A DNA stretch of 64,000 nt from Elgaria multicarinata webbii (lineage: Eukaryota; Chordata; Lepidosauria; Squamata; Anguidae), in NCBI RefSeq assembly GCF_023053635.1, contig NC_086172.1, forward strand, positions 67,196,681 through 67,260,680, given 5' to 3'. The notes beneath the pieces were generated by a model, which was not told the DNA's origin, did no database searches, and worked only from the letters and a program-made list of their open reading frames with translations. The translations under genes and the position numbers were made by a program. This document shows positions 36,901-45,700 of the stretch, in pieces (positions within the stretch are counted from its first letter, which is position 1; each line of letters opens with the position of its first letter).

Positions 36901-37606
36901 TCCAGTTGTTGCAGAGGAAATAGTGGCTCCAAGGAACGTTTTTACTTTTCTAAAGTCCAATGTCGAAGCAGCCAGCAACTCGAGTACTTTAGTAGTAGAA
37001 GGCCATGAGCCAGATGAGACTATTTACATTCCACTGAGTAGCAGTCCATCTCAGAAATCAGCAACAGCCGCTGAAAGGAATACAGACACACACCGTGAAG
37101 TTCCCCAAAGGCTGGACTGTGACTTCGAGTTGGCTGATTCGAAGCAACCAAATAGGTTTGGGGTGCTGGGCAACACAGAGGCCTTTGATAAATTCCATGG
37201 TAGCTGTAGTCCAAAAACGACTGTTGAAAATAAATCTGAAATGATGGGGAGGATAGCAAAGCTGGAAGGCGAGAGACACCGAATGCAGCCAAAAGAAATA
37301 ACAAATGGAGCTGCTAAAGTGATTTCGGACAATCCAGACAGACTTCAGCCTGATAAATTCCTCTACACTCCTATTTCACATCACAAAGAAAGCATGCAGA
37401 AAAAAGGTACTGGAATTTCTGCTCCCGAGTCCAGTTTTTCAACTTTTGACTGGATGTCAGGAAAATCTGAATGGACTACATCTTCCTTTTCAACGTTCAC
37501 TTCCAGAGATGAAGAAGACTTCAAAAATGGTCTAGCAGCCTTGGATGCTAACATAGCTAGACTGCAAAAAACTTTGCAGAGCAGTTTGAAAAAAACGAGT
37601 CCTTAA
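18874..37606 (+). CDS. CCDC14: Coiled-coil domain-containing protein 14, complete coding region (13 exons)
   Basis: Exons 18874-18906, 20427-20482, 21026-21092, 23506-23578, 23896-24036, 24604-24846, 24940-25037, 27933-28512, 29021-29162, 30142-30221, 31482-31700, 33783-33915 and 36622-37606 join in frame to 2850 nt (949 aa plus stop); the human protein is about 953 aa. Order of features: a basic N terminus with VLSSGRLTG; the [10 protein letters not shown] and [13 protein letters not shown] blocks (residues 45-72); [10 protein letters not shown] (about residue 165); a low-complexity Ser/Thr/Pro part; [12 protein letters not shown] (about 420); the coiled-coil core (about 480-640) with [27 protein letters not shown] and LLSDL; then a weakly conserved tail that ends in the conserved [20 protein letters not shown] block. 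Known of the family: CCDC14 is a centriolar-satellite protein that works with PCM1, KIAA0753 and CEP63 to restrain centriole duplication. Confidence 0.95.
18907..20426. other. CCDC14 intron 1
   Basis: The first 400 bases stay CpG-containing and may carry promoter-proximal elements. The rest is AT-rich with no recognised feature. Confidence 0.5.
20427..20482 (+). CDS. CCDC14: CCDC14 exon 2
   Basis: 56 bp after acceptor aatcaacag, donor gtaaga. It encodes [18 protein letters not shown], close to the human VLSSGRHTGPAKLTNGKK segment, and leaves two bases for the next codon. Confidence 0.93.
20545..20681. repeat. Palindromic repeat family A copy 3 (CCDC14 intron 2)
   Basis: ggtcctccagatggtgttgg ... 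gggagttggagtccaacaac, centre ggccatgctggtttggg. Confidence 0.75.
21026..21092 (+). CDS. CCDC14: CCDC14 exon 3
   Basis: 67 bp after acceptor atattccag, donor gtaatg. It encodes [20 protein letters not shown] plus DQ, matching human LRKIPRFNADSGYSIHSDSE. The nearer-5' AG at 20942 opens a stop-containing frame, so it is not used. Confidence 0.9.
21125..21430 (-). mobile_element. CR1 LINE reverse-transcriptase fragment
   Basis: The minus strand encodes [20 protein letters not shown] and VNKHVERG. After a frame change it reads [17 protein letters not shown]-like sequence, the palm region of CR1 RT. It lies in CCDC14 intron 3, 30 bases after exon 3. Confidence 0.75.
22314..22420. repeat. Palindromic repeat family A copy 4
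   Basis: gttttgtacttcgactctc and its inverse ggggctgaagtacaaaatat, then gcagattggggaaggctg. Confidence 0.65.
22938..23280 (-). repeat. Retroposon-like repeat with (TTTA)n tail
   Basis: tttatttattatttatttaa, then catttatatcccgccctat and an A-rich body, ending near ggggagggcattctacag. Organisation as for the 3444-3990 repeat. Confidence 0.5.
23506..23578 (+). CDS. CCDC14: CCDC14 exon 4
   Basis: 73 bp, acceptor ttccacag, donor gtagta. It encodes [20 protein letters not shown] and NESE, aligned with human ETVHGLDGCASLLRDILRNE. Confidence 0.93.
23631..23692. repeat. 25-bp-arm hairpin (CCDC14 intron 4)
   Basis: cttagtaacaaaataagccat pairs with atggcttactctgtttctaag around the loop ctacagtatagtatag. 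It is probably a degraded MITE. The rest of this 317-bp intron shows nothing. Confidence 0.6.
23896..24036 (+). CDS. CCDC14: CCDC14 exon 5
   Basis: 141 bp, acceptor atgctag, donor gtaagc. It encodes a basic stretch including [12 protein letters not shown], the counterpart of human YGSKKKRHEK. Confidence 0.9.
24037..24603. other. CCDC14 intron 5
   Basis: 567 bp, AT-rich; nothing recognised. Confidence 0.5.
24604..24846 (+). CDS. CCDC14: CCDC14 exon 6 ([10 protein letters not shown] block)
   Basis: 243 bp, acceptor tttcgtag, donor gtgagt. It holds [19 protein letters not shown], a strongly conserved CCDC14 signature, inside otherwise divergent polar sequence. Confidence 0.94.
24940..25037 (+). 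CDS. CCDC14: CCDC14 exon 7
   Basis: 98 bp, acceptor ttgatag, donor gtaagt. It encodes a Pro/Ser/Thr-rich piece containing [10 protein letters not shown] and ends in phase 0. Similarity to human is low here (shared TSTP), so support comes mainly from splice sites and phase. Confidence 0.85.
25632..25748. repeat. Palindromic repeat family A copy 5
   Basis: ctctccagatgtttaggcct ... gcccaaaacatctggagggc, centre actatgctggctaaggctgg. Confidence 0.75.
26556..26678. repeat. Palindromic repeat family A copy 6
   Basis: cagccttcctccagatattt ... ctaaaacatctggaggtctc and gagaaggctg. Both outer ends are kept. Confidence 0.75.
27933..28512 (+). CDS. CCDC14: CCDC14 exon 8 (large central exon)
   Basis: 580 bp, acceptor gctatag, donor gtaata. 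The first half is Ser/Pro/Thr-rich. Then come [20 protein letters not shown] (human ETDLLKCIQTYLSLFRSH) and, at the end, [11 protein letters not shown], a conserved block. Confidence 0.94.
28513..29020. other. CCDC14 intron 8
   Basis: 508 bp; nothing recognised. Confidence 0.5.
29021..29162 (+). CDS. CCDC14: CCDC14 exon 9
   Basis: 142 bp, acceptor ccttgtag, non-consensus donor gtcaga. It encodes [20 protein letters not shown] through [13 protein letters not shown], near-identical to human at its end. This starts the coiled-coil core. Confidence 0.94.
29163..30141. other. CCDC14 intron 9
   Basis: 979 bp; no recognised repeat. A C-rich polypyrimidine tract precedes exon 10. Confidence 0.5.
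30142..30221 (+). CDS. CCDC14: CCDC14 exon 10
   Basis: 80 bp, acceptor acacatag, donor gtaagt. It encodes [18 protein letters not shown] and more; human [12 protein letters not shown] aligns directly. Confidence 0.94.
30482..30690 (-). repeat. SINE remnant in CCDC14 intron 10
   Basis: It keeps the order ttcatttctttattacactc, ctgcccttctccc, gtggagatttaaactggtg, gtcgaatactcactac. That resembles the minus-strand reading of the SINE at 12617. It is strongly diverged. The remainder of intron 10 (30222-31481) shows nothing recognised. Confidence 0.45.
31482..31700 (+). CDS. CCDC14: CCDC14 exon 11 (coiled coil)
   Basis: 219 bp, acceptor tcccatag, weak donor gtgtgt. It encodes [14 protein letters not shown]... 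to [11 protein letters not shown], heptad-rich and matching human SLQSLNMSLQNQL...QYDIEITRIKI. If the weak donor were skipped, translation would continue for about 20 residues to a stop in the intron. Confidence 0.93.
31900..33750 (+). mobile_element. L2-type LINE, 3' half, interrupted by an L1 fragment
   Basis: Plus-strand pieces give [20 protein letters not shown], then [20 protein letters not shown] (the AFDTIDH palm motif) and, after the insertion, [33 protein letters not shown] and [20 protein letters not shown]. All are typical of L2 RT and its C terminus. The 3' tail ends near 33750, about 30 bases before CCDC14 exon 12. A 21-bp tandem duplication lies at 33079-33115. It is an old, frame-broken copy. 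Confidence 0.8.
32588..32920 (-). mobile_element. 5'-truncated L1 3' end inserted in the L2, with 16-bp target duplication
   Basis: The insert is flanked by gatcctcggcagtttc (32572-32587) and gatcctcgacagtttc (32921-32936), a 15/16 match. The minus strand ends an ORF with [18 protein letters not shown], an L1 ORF2 C terminus, followed by an A-rich 3' UTR and short A tail. This is classic target-primed insertion. Confidence 0.8.
33783..33915 (+). CDS. CCDC14: CCDC14 exon 12 (coiled coil)
   Basis: 133 bp, acceptor gtttaag, donor gtaatg. It encodes [20 protein letters not shown], essentially identical to human. An L2 LINE 3' tail ends about 30 bp before this acceptor. Confidence 0.95.
34578..34752. 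repeat. Palindromic repeat family E copy 1 (CTGTTCAGACAACA ends)
   Basis: Left end cctgtttggacaacatgcta, right end ttagcatgtcatctgaacaggg. Internal agccatgg/ccatggct steps let it fold. A second full copy is at 52732-52920 and a left end at 49143-49190. Confidence 0.65.
34785..34930 (-). repeat. Retroposon 3' tail, (TTTA)n
   Basis: atttatttatttatttattac, then ataccgcccaatagccgaag and ctctgggcggttcacaaaaa. It is the best-preserved copy of the tail also seen at 3444. Confidence 0.65.
35748..35851. repeat. Short hairpin element (TTCAGAAGACACCTTAAA ends)
   Basis: ctgttcagaagacaccttaa and ttaaggtgttttctgaactg are inverted; aaccacagtg and the cagtggtaaaagccgtgg part pair inside. A second copy is at 55728-55836. 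Confidence 0.7.
36188..36310. repeat. Palindromic repeat family B, full copy
   Basis: agggcacaatcctgtgcatg ... ctaaacatccatgggattg-agccc with inner arms tcctacaactcctggcatt and gaatgctgggagttgtagg. Flanks are tttta on the left and ttaa on the right. Confidence 0.8.
36456..36528. repeat. Palindromic repeat family C copy
   Basis: cagcacaatcctatacatgt, then ttactcagtagtaagtcc, ending aaaggattgcagcctg. Confidence 0.65.
36622..37606 (+). CDS. CCDC14: CCDC14 terminal coding exon 13
   Basis: 985 bp coding, acceptor ctcaacag, stop TAA at 37604-37606. It begins [20 protein letters not shown] (human TLQTSMAKLLSDLSVDSAR) and contains [10 protein letters not shown] and [11 protein letters not shown]. 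It ends with [20 protein letters not shown] plus a conserved NIARLQKTL tail. The middle of the exon is divergent and polar. Confidence 0.96.
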
Positions 37607-37836
37607 ATATATTTCTTCAGAATAAGTGTGGAAGACATGTGTTTCTTGAACTCCTGATTATTTTTAACATCTTTGTACTGTATTTGTATGTGACTGTCTT
37701 TTGAATAATAGTTGAGATAAAATTGAACTTTTTAAATACTAAATTAAAGGATAGTTTGATTACAGAACAATCAAGTGTAAATCTGAAATATGCTTGTAAA
37801 TTTTAATTTTAGAATTTAAAGAAATGTAACTATTCT

Positions 37837-37842
37837 AATAAA
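37837..37842 (+). terminator. CCDC14 poly(A) signal (AATAAA)
   Basis: AATAAA lies 231 bases after the stop codon in AT-rich sequence, with T/G-rich sequence about 30-60 bases further on. It is the first clean hexamer after the stop. Confidence 0.7.
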
Positions 37843-38487
37843 GATAAAATATTGGTTAATACGAAGAACTATATTTTTGTAGACTTTCCTTACTGAAATT
37901 ACTGAATCACAGGTTTATTTTTCCAAAGCACATATGCATTGAGGCAGTGTACCCAGTAGTAAGACTCAATCCTGCAGCCTAGCCTTTTGTTCATTCAGAC
38001 TCTGCCTTTAATTCTGTTCCTGTATGTTCACTTAAGTGATGCCATCACTACAGAACTCCAGTTGGTAGGCTGTAAGATTTTTTTCAACCACACTGTCTGT
38101 GTGGTGCTTGTTTCGATTAAAGTTAGTTGTGACTAAGGCCCAGTTCATATGTTCTGTGCAATCAAGTGACAAAGTTTTTTTTGTTATGAACTGCTTGTGG
38201 TTAGTATCGCTAAATGCTTCCCTCTCTGACAAAAACAAACTACTTGGATGTAGAAATCTAGCATGTCAGGGGAAAGGGTTCAGCCTAGGCCTTGTTGCAG
38301 CTAAACAGCCTTGCAAAGAATTCCCTTCAAATTACTAGCTTATAAAAACTTCCACTAGTCTTGCAGAAAAGGGGTAGAGAACTGCATTTTTATGCTGGGC
38401 ATAGAGAAGAGGGCTTGATTTCTATGCTGGTGCAGACAATGTTCCGTCCCCACTCAACTAACCTATTTGTTCACTTATATGCAATAC

Positions 38488-38966
38488 TAGAGGTGTGCAG
38501 AGCAGGTCTTCTCCACCCCAAAATTCAGGGTGGAGCTCTGTTGAGTGGATTCTCTGCTCTGATTTTTGGAGGGAGTCTAACTCTCCACACCACTGGGTTA
38601 CTCATCAGAGCTCAGTCCTGGTTTTGGTTATTCACTTTATAGGCTACGGCAATTAACCAAAATGCTTACAGCTGTCATTTCTAAAGATAGAGCTGAAACT
38701 TGGCAGCATAATAGCTCTTAAATAGGGCTTTAGGTATGCCAAGGTTGAATCAGATGCCTTCATTCCTTGATTTTCTAGGATTTTTAAAAATTCCCCCCCT
38801 CAAACCCACCCACCTGATTCTTCATTAATTCACCCCTGAACATTTATGGAGGGAGTTTTATCCTTTACTTTGCTGTGCATTTTGGTTAACTGCCATAACT
38901 TATAATGAAGCGGTTATCCGACAACAGGATGGAGCTCCAAATGACCTGTGCTCCACACCACAGGTA
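38488..38966. repeat. Repeat with inverted GGTGTGCAGAGC-type ends and family H core
   Basis: The left end agaggtgtgcagagcaggtc is mirrored by gacctgtgctccacaccaca at the right end. The core 38660-38815 shares tcaatc/caagg-type and gattttctaggatttttaaa sequence with 12905-13120 and 46790-46990. It may be one 480-bp transposon. Confidence 0.5.
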
Positions 38967-39214
38967 TCCAATAGTTTTAAAAAGTCCCCTAACCACACCG
39001 AAAGTTCAGAGCACCGTCAGACCCTTGGATTTTTTGGTGCGGAGGGCACATTTTTATGCAGTACTTTTCTGCCTATGGTTATCAGGCTAGTTCTTAAATA
39101 CAAGGCTGTGCTAAGGTACAACAGAGACTAATTTAGAATCTTTTTAATACAAGGGCAGAGTTGTTGAATATGTAAGTGTCTGTAAGCATCAGCATTTCCA
39201 TTCCAACAGCTCTT

Positions 39215-39410
39215 TGGTCTCCAAATAGGGTTTGACCACATCCTCCATCAAAGACTCTTGAATAAACTTAGCAGTAATGAGATAAGAGGATAGGTATGTT
39301 ATGGATTAGTAGCTTTTTCAACAAGAATGAGAAGACAGGAGTAAATGGATAGTTCTCACATTGCAAACAAGTAGTGGTATCCCCTAAGGATCTGTGGGTG
39401 GGTGTGTATG
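39215..39410 (+). mobile_element. CR1 reverse-transcriptase fragment
   Basis: The plus strand carries [19 protein letters not shown]-like sequence (a counterpart of the minus-strand KRLLNKL motif at 21125-21430), with frame breaks. Confidence 0.6.
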
Positions 39411-40329
39411 TATACACACTAAGGATTTTTTTTCTTGGGCATGGGGGAAACTGGCAGGGACAGGTGGTAAAACTCTTGTGGAACTGGGTAAAGAGAGCTT
39501 GGGCCACTTAGTTGCACAAGTCAAGCACTCAATTTATCTAAGCTTTTCAAGTGTTTACGCTCTTGAGGAGCCTAACTGATATTTTGGGCCAAAGAAGTAA
39601 GTGTTCACTCATTCCTAGGAAGGGTGATTGCTAAAGCAAACCTGGCTTCAGAGCTTTGAAATAAGGTTTATTCTTTATTTAATCTGGCACATTACCAGAT
39701 TATCCAATGTCTAGCAGCCCCAAACTCAAATATATTTCATTATTTTATAGCCTTTTTCATATGAACTGGGCAAGAGAATGGGCAATGCTGTTCTGTTTTC
39801 CCAAAATAAGTATAGGCTATGTCTGCCTTAACAGTGACGAATTCATTTTGCTCTGCCTTCCCTGAAAGCAGTCTGTATGGCGGGCAAATACCAGAAGGTG
39901 ATATTAAGGGACTAATGCATTACTCCATGGATTAATGCTATGAGATAGCTGATGATGCAGTTCTATCCCTCATGCTATTTAACATCTACCTGTAACCACT
40001 TTTTTGTGATCATTCAGAGATTTAGGCTGAAAGATCAGCAGTCTGTTAATAACAGCCAGCTCTATTTCTCCTTTTCATCTAAGCCAGGTGTGGTAATTTA
40101 TAACCAAAACAGAATCCACAAGTCAATTGTGGGCTAATAAGCACAGGGTAATGTTCATGGTTTAATTGACTGTGGATAGTATGTTCCTCTGGTGGTACTC
40201 TTCTTCAGCTTCAAGGTCACAGCATGATGTGTGCTATTAGATCCAGAGTGCCTTTGGCCAACGTTGGCACTGATTGGATAGTCCCATATTTAGCACTTGA
40301 CAATAGCGTTCAGTTCTGTGTATGATTCT

Positions 40330-40735
40330 GAGTGCTGGTGTTGAGTTATACTACGATGTCTGGAAGCCCTGCCTTCTCATGTACAAGCTGCCTGTTTAGC
40401 CTGGAGAAAAGAAGCCTGACTGATATGGTAGCACTTTTCAAGTACCTAATGGGTCGTCACAGAAGAGGGCTGGAACCAGTTCTCTATCATCCGATATTGT
40501 AGGATACAAAATAATGGTCTTAAGTTAAAGAAAGCCAGTTTTTGGTTGAATGACAGGAAACACTTCCTAACACTTAGAACAGTCAGACAATGAAACCAAC
40601 TGCCTAGGGAGGTAGTGGACTCTGTCGCTGGAGGTATTCAAGCAGAGACTGGGAAGCCATCGCTCTGGAACCCTGCACTGACAAAGAGGTTAGAATCAAT
40701 GGCCTAAATGGCCCATTCCAGCTTCCGGTGGATGG
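40330..40735 (+). mobile_element. CR1 LINE 3' region
   Basis: It follows the CR1 3' order seen at 57228-57549: acttttcaagtacctaatgg, cacagaagagggctgg, gacaggaaacacttcctaac, aactgcctagggaggtagtg, ggaggtattcaagcagagac. It may belong to the same insertion as 39215. Confidence 0.65.
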
Positions 40736-42099
40736 TGCCACTTTCAGAGATTCTCAGTTAAGACGCTAAAATAAAAGAGCAGGCCAGACTTTCTTTACTG
40801 GCAGATTGGCAGCCATATTTCCTAGGTATTCAACATCAGAGGTTCCTGTATCTTCCAAGAAACTTGTGAAGAGAACATTCTGGCAGGTGCCACTTCCCCT
40901 CATCATAGTTTCAGGTTGACGTTGGGAAGCCACACAGCTGTTGGAATTGCCCCTGTGTACAAGCATTGTTGGCCCTCACTAATATTCTGGACTTGGAAAC
41001 TCTGCCCAGAAAGGCATCGGGAGCAGGGGGAGGAAATAAGGCGGGAAACTGATTTGAACTAGCCCTTTTTGAAGATTAGAAGTGAACTCTGGACAAAGTC
41101 ATTCTAGTCAGGCTTTCACACATAATTTAATTTGTAGTCTGGGGGGGGGGGAGGAAGTATAAATGCCTGAAAGAGCCCCTATATCTACAGAGAAGACTCA
41201 CTCCATGTCATTTGGAAACCTCTGAACAAACAAAATTAAATGCAGGATACCTCATCATGCGAAGAGCACCTTCTATACCCAGAAATGATTGTTTAGACAT
41301 GGGCTTTTTCAGGCCTTATGAAGGACACAGATGTATACACAGACCTGCGCCCCTCCTCACAGCCACAACACATTCAAAGGACATCTGAAAAGCAAATTAC
41401 CACCATCACCACCTTCCATGAGAGCTATATCTCATAGGTAAGCTACAATAGGCCTTTAGCCTATCTTATAATGCTATTAAAGGAATTTGGGACTGTGAAA
41501 CCACTGGCTAGCTGAGCTATACCAATGTCACAAGAAATAGCCTGGTTTATTAAACCCTAGTTAACAGCAACAGTAGACTCAGCTTTTACAAGAACCTATT
41601 GATGTTTACAGTGGAATATGCAAGCTTTCTGAGTTCACAAGTGTCAAGTATTCAAAACTGAGCAAGGGAAAGATGGCTTAAGACATACTTCCTATTTCTG
41701 AAACATTTAGCTTGAGATATTCTGTGTAACTCAAGTTTGCATCACATTGGGTTTATTGATCCCAATGAAAGCAATATAACCCCATTTTTTACCACTCTGT
41801 TCTTCCCAATTTTGCATTCTCTCCAGGTGTGATTACACACATTTTGCAATAGAACCCCTCCTATAGAATGGAAAGTTGATATCTATTACCAGCTAGTTGC
41901 GCATAAATTATAGTAGCACTTTCTGTTCCACCCATTTCCAAGTTATTTACAAGACTAATGTAGTTTATTATAAGTGTCTTTCCATGCCAGACATGATTGT
42001 ATTCACCTGATCAACCAGGCATTATGCTGCTAAGTAGTAATTTTTGTGTGTGTTTGGCTAGGTTTGTGATACCTTGCTTCTTTTTAAGACTTCCATTTC

Positions 42100-42170
42100 T
42101 ATGATGCACACTTACATGGGAGTAAGCTCTACTGAATACAATTGGACTTACCAGAAAACATGTAAAACCC
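42100..42170 (-). repeat. Family C fragment
   Basis: gatgcacacttacatgggag, then taagctctactgaatacaat. It is the inverted orientation of the family C end. Confidence 0.45.
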
Positions 42171-42336
42171 TTATTCTGCAGTGCTATACATGCTATACAT
42201 GTTCTATCATTTCTTAGGTGTAGTTATGCTAGAATTTGCCTGAGTTTTGGTGTGGGGAGGGACGAACAACCAGAATCGCTGTATTCAAAATTAATCAGAA
42301 ACAAGTGCTGGGGGGCAGGGGGCAAAAAGCAACTTA

Positions 42337-42449
42337 GGGTATAATCCAAGGCTTGTTTAGACAGAAAAGAGTCCTGCAACTGCATGCTGGCTGGGGCATG
42401 CTGGGAGTTGTAGGAATTTTCTTTCTAAACATGCCTAGGACTGTGCCCT
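42337..42449. repeat. Palindromic repeat family B, full copy
   Basis: agggtataatccaaggcttg ... ctaaacatgcctaggactg and gccct; inner arms tcctgcaactgcatgctgg and gcatgctgggagttgtagga. Flanked by tta and taa. Confidence 0.75.
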
Positions 42450-42641
42450 AAAGGATTGTTACTGTTACTCCCAGCACTTCACACCACTTCCCTGCAAGCA
42501 GGTTCCTGCCAGTGCTTTTCATGAAGACAAGTCATTGGTTAGTGTGATGTGTTTTATTTGTGCGCTACATAATTAGCAGGGCAGGAAGGACAGTGTAAAT
42601 GTCACCTTCCAATTCCAGCCATAAAATTCACATCAGCTTCT

Positions 42642-42710
42642 TTATTCAATACTTGTATAATTTTCGACTAGTATTTTCAGCAGCAGGTAGCAAAACAGGA
42701 TCCCAGTTAG
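42642..42710 (-). CDS. Tetraspanin exon 7 (end of TM4, cytoplasmic tail, stop)
   Basis: 69 bp including TAA, acceptor cttatcag. It encodes LTGILFCYLLLKILVENYTS and IE. The length of 22 residues equals that of TSPAN6. An AATAAA hexamer overlaps the stop codon on the minus strand, so the real poly(A) site is probably further downstream. Confidence 0.9.
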   Translation of the reverse strand, partial: LTGILFCYLLLKILVENYTSIE

Positions 42711-45700
42711 CTGATAAGAAAGCACAGAACATATGAAAAGGTTAGGTTTCAGTAAGTACTTCATTTGACACAGGGAAGTGGTCAATGGTTCCATTCTAGC
42801 TAGATGTTTTCAGTGTGGCTTAGTTCTGACTTAACAATGGGAGTGCACTGCAACAGGACCACCAAATATGCAAGTCAGGACTCAATAGCTTAAATCAGAA
42901 CAGCCAGGGCCGGTGCTACCATTAGGCCAACTAGGCAGCTGCCTAGGGCACAGACATAAGAGGGGCACAGTACTGCCCTTTAAGCATCACAGTTTTATAC
43001 AAATTAGCTGTTTTAAGAAAAAAATATTAAAAAAGGAAAATATAATAGTTCAGAAACTCTTCTTGAACAGCTAAATCAAAGTTGGCATTGTGTGTGTGTG
43101 TGTGTGTGTGCGCACGCACGAAAGTAGCTCGCCTGCCTAGGGTGCAAAATAGTCTGGCACCAGCCCTGAGAACAGCTTCCCCAATCTAGTGTCCTCCAGA
43201 TGTGGTGGACTACAGACCTCATAATCAACAGCCAACTGGAGATAATGGGGACCATAGTCCAACACATCTGGAGGGCATTAGGTTAGGGAAGGCTGCATTA
43301 TGACAAGCATAAAGAAATCCAAATACAATTGGCCAGTCTTCATTTTCTGGAATTCTGAAGGCCTGGCTCATTTATTTGCCTACCTCCTACATCATTGTGT
43401 ACAATGTTGCATTCTAGATTTACTAGATAGTTCAGTCACCCAGCATTTTACACTTAGGGATGGGTGAATCTGTGTCAGTTTCTCATTTTCCACCCTTCAG
43501 ATATGTCCCATTTTCTCATCAGTTTGCAATTTTTAAAAAGGCCAAGCTGAAATTCACATGCCTTTTTTGTATAAATTTCCCACAACATATGCATTTTAAA
43601 GCACTCTTACAAAATGCATAGCAATTTTTGCAAGCAGATCCTTATACTTTTTTCACTACTATGCATTTCTGTATTCATTTCCCACCCCACCCCGAACCCA
43701 ATGCACTCATTTTTGTGTCCTTTTTGTTGGTGTTGTTCAGCAGCTGCACTGAAAAATCAAGAGAAGTACAACTACGAAAGGACAATTATATTCCAGTTTC
43801 CATACTGATTTGGAAATTGCAAATTTGTTAAGTTTGTACTGATATGCCAAGTTCTCTCACCCCTACTTATGCTTACCTGTGCAAGTCCAACGAAAACTGC
43901 AAACCCTCTAAATACAGCAATGTGTTCTTCAATCCAACTCTTAAGTTTCAGAAAACATCCCTGAGAATGAAAAACCTGACATTTTATGGCTGCAATGATG
44001 GCAGTCATCCACCATCAAAGCCAAACAGAGTGTTGTGAACCACGATGACAGTGAACCATGATGACAGTGCAGAATCTATTAAGGTTTTTTTTAAAAAAAT
44101 TCTAGAATGGAGTTTCAAATTGCAATTAATTTAGGGTTCCTATTTCATTTTCAGGCAGAAGCTCTGGTTCTTTTAACAACTCTGTTGACAGTAATGCTTA
44201 AATTTTGAAAGAAACTGTAGGAATAATCCCTTAATGAAGTCCGCAAGCCCTACTCTTCAACACTCCAATTTTAGCTAAACCACGCTCCCCCTGCAATAGC
44301 TTTCTAAAAGCTGAAGTTAAGGGGGCTGTTACAAAATGTAACGGGGCAGACCCTCTCCACCCCACCATAATTCAGGGATCGTTTGACCAACAGAAAGAAA
44401 TTCACCAGGTGCAGCTTTTCTTGGCATGGAAAAATGCAGAGATGAAAGGCTCCAATGGTTGAATGCCAGGAACAAACTAGCAAAAACGTCACAGAAGTAA
44501 CAAGAACTCACAGCTACAAATAAATGTCTCATTCCCCAGCAAGAATTAAGGTTTCTAATCTCCATTATTGTAGAATGCAGCGGCAAAGCCAACTTGGAAA
44601 GTCTTAACATTTTGCAGGACTGTTTTTCAAGTGACCAATTAGGGCTAGGCACTGCTTCATACAGTCTAAGACAATGGGGACCAATGTCTTTGAAGTTCTT
44701 ATCTAGCAAGCCTAGCCATCACACCACATTCCTGACCAGGTCCTTCTCTTTCCAAGAGCCCTTCTGGAGGCTGCTACCAAGTCAGTACTATAGCTAGGAA
44801 CCTACATCAGTTTGCAATTTTCTAGTATACTTATGAAATCTAAGCATTACTGCAACAGTAAGCTATCCTAGCCTTTGAAGGAAGAGCTAGCAAGGAATCC
44901 ATGTAAAACCCAGGAGGTGGGCAATGGGGAGAGATCATATCAGTGGTTATTTCCTCTATGGATACAATATTTTCCTATGTGGGCAGTTTACCTCCACAGT
45001 GTGAGATAAGCATGCAGGTATATAGGTGGTAAGCAGCAGCATTTGGAATCTGGACAGAGTCAGATTGCTGGGAGTTTAGCATGACTTGGCTGAAACTCCA
45101 AAATTCTGTGAGTTTTAACACCCTGTACTTGTATTGATCTTACAAAACACCATAAGTCTCCAGGTACACACTCTAATTTCAAGAACAGACTGTCAAGATG
45201 TACATCCTGATCTTCCTACTACTCACAGGAATGAGGCACGTTCTTCTACCACTGTCCTAATAGCGCATTTGTATGGATCCAGTTCACACAACATAACAAG
45301 CCAGAGTACAGGTTGCCATTGAATCATGGGTTGTTGTGTTGTATGAATTGAGCTGTATTAACAAACCATAGTTTGTTAACCATGAACAACCTAGTCTTCA
45401 TAACCCAACAAAGAACATGGGTTCTTTGTAGCATAGTTGGATTGATACAACACAACAACCCACAATTGAATAACAACCCATGGTTCAATGACAGCCCATA
45501 TTCAACCCGTAACCTTGTCATGTTGTGTGAACCCAGCCGTCATCATCATCATCATAATTTCTAACCTGCCTCTCCATCCTGATCGAGGAAGGGAACAAAA
45601 ACAACTATAAAATACATAAAATATTAATCAATACACAGTATACATTGTGCATGGGCTAGGCACTACTTCATAATATTTGGGCATGGGAAACAGAAAACTG

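Larger units (their letters stand above)
37843..42641. other. CCDC14-tetraspanin intergenic interval
   Basis: The genes converge here. It contains a repeat with inverted ends and a family H core (38488-38966), CR1 fragments (39215-39410, 40330-40735), a family C-like piece (42100-42170) and a family B hairpin (42337-42449). The segments 37843-38480, 39500-40300 and 40750-42100 show no gene or repeat I can name. Confidence 0.55.
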
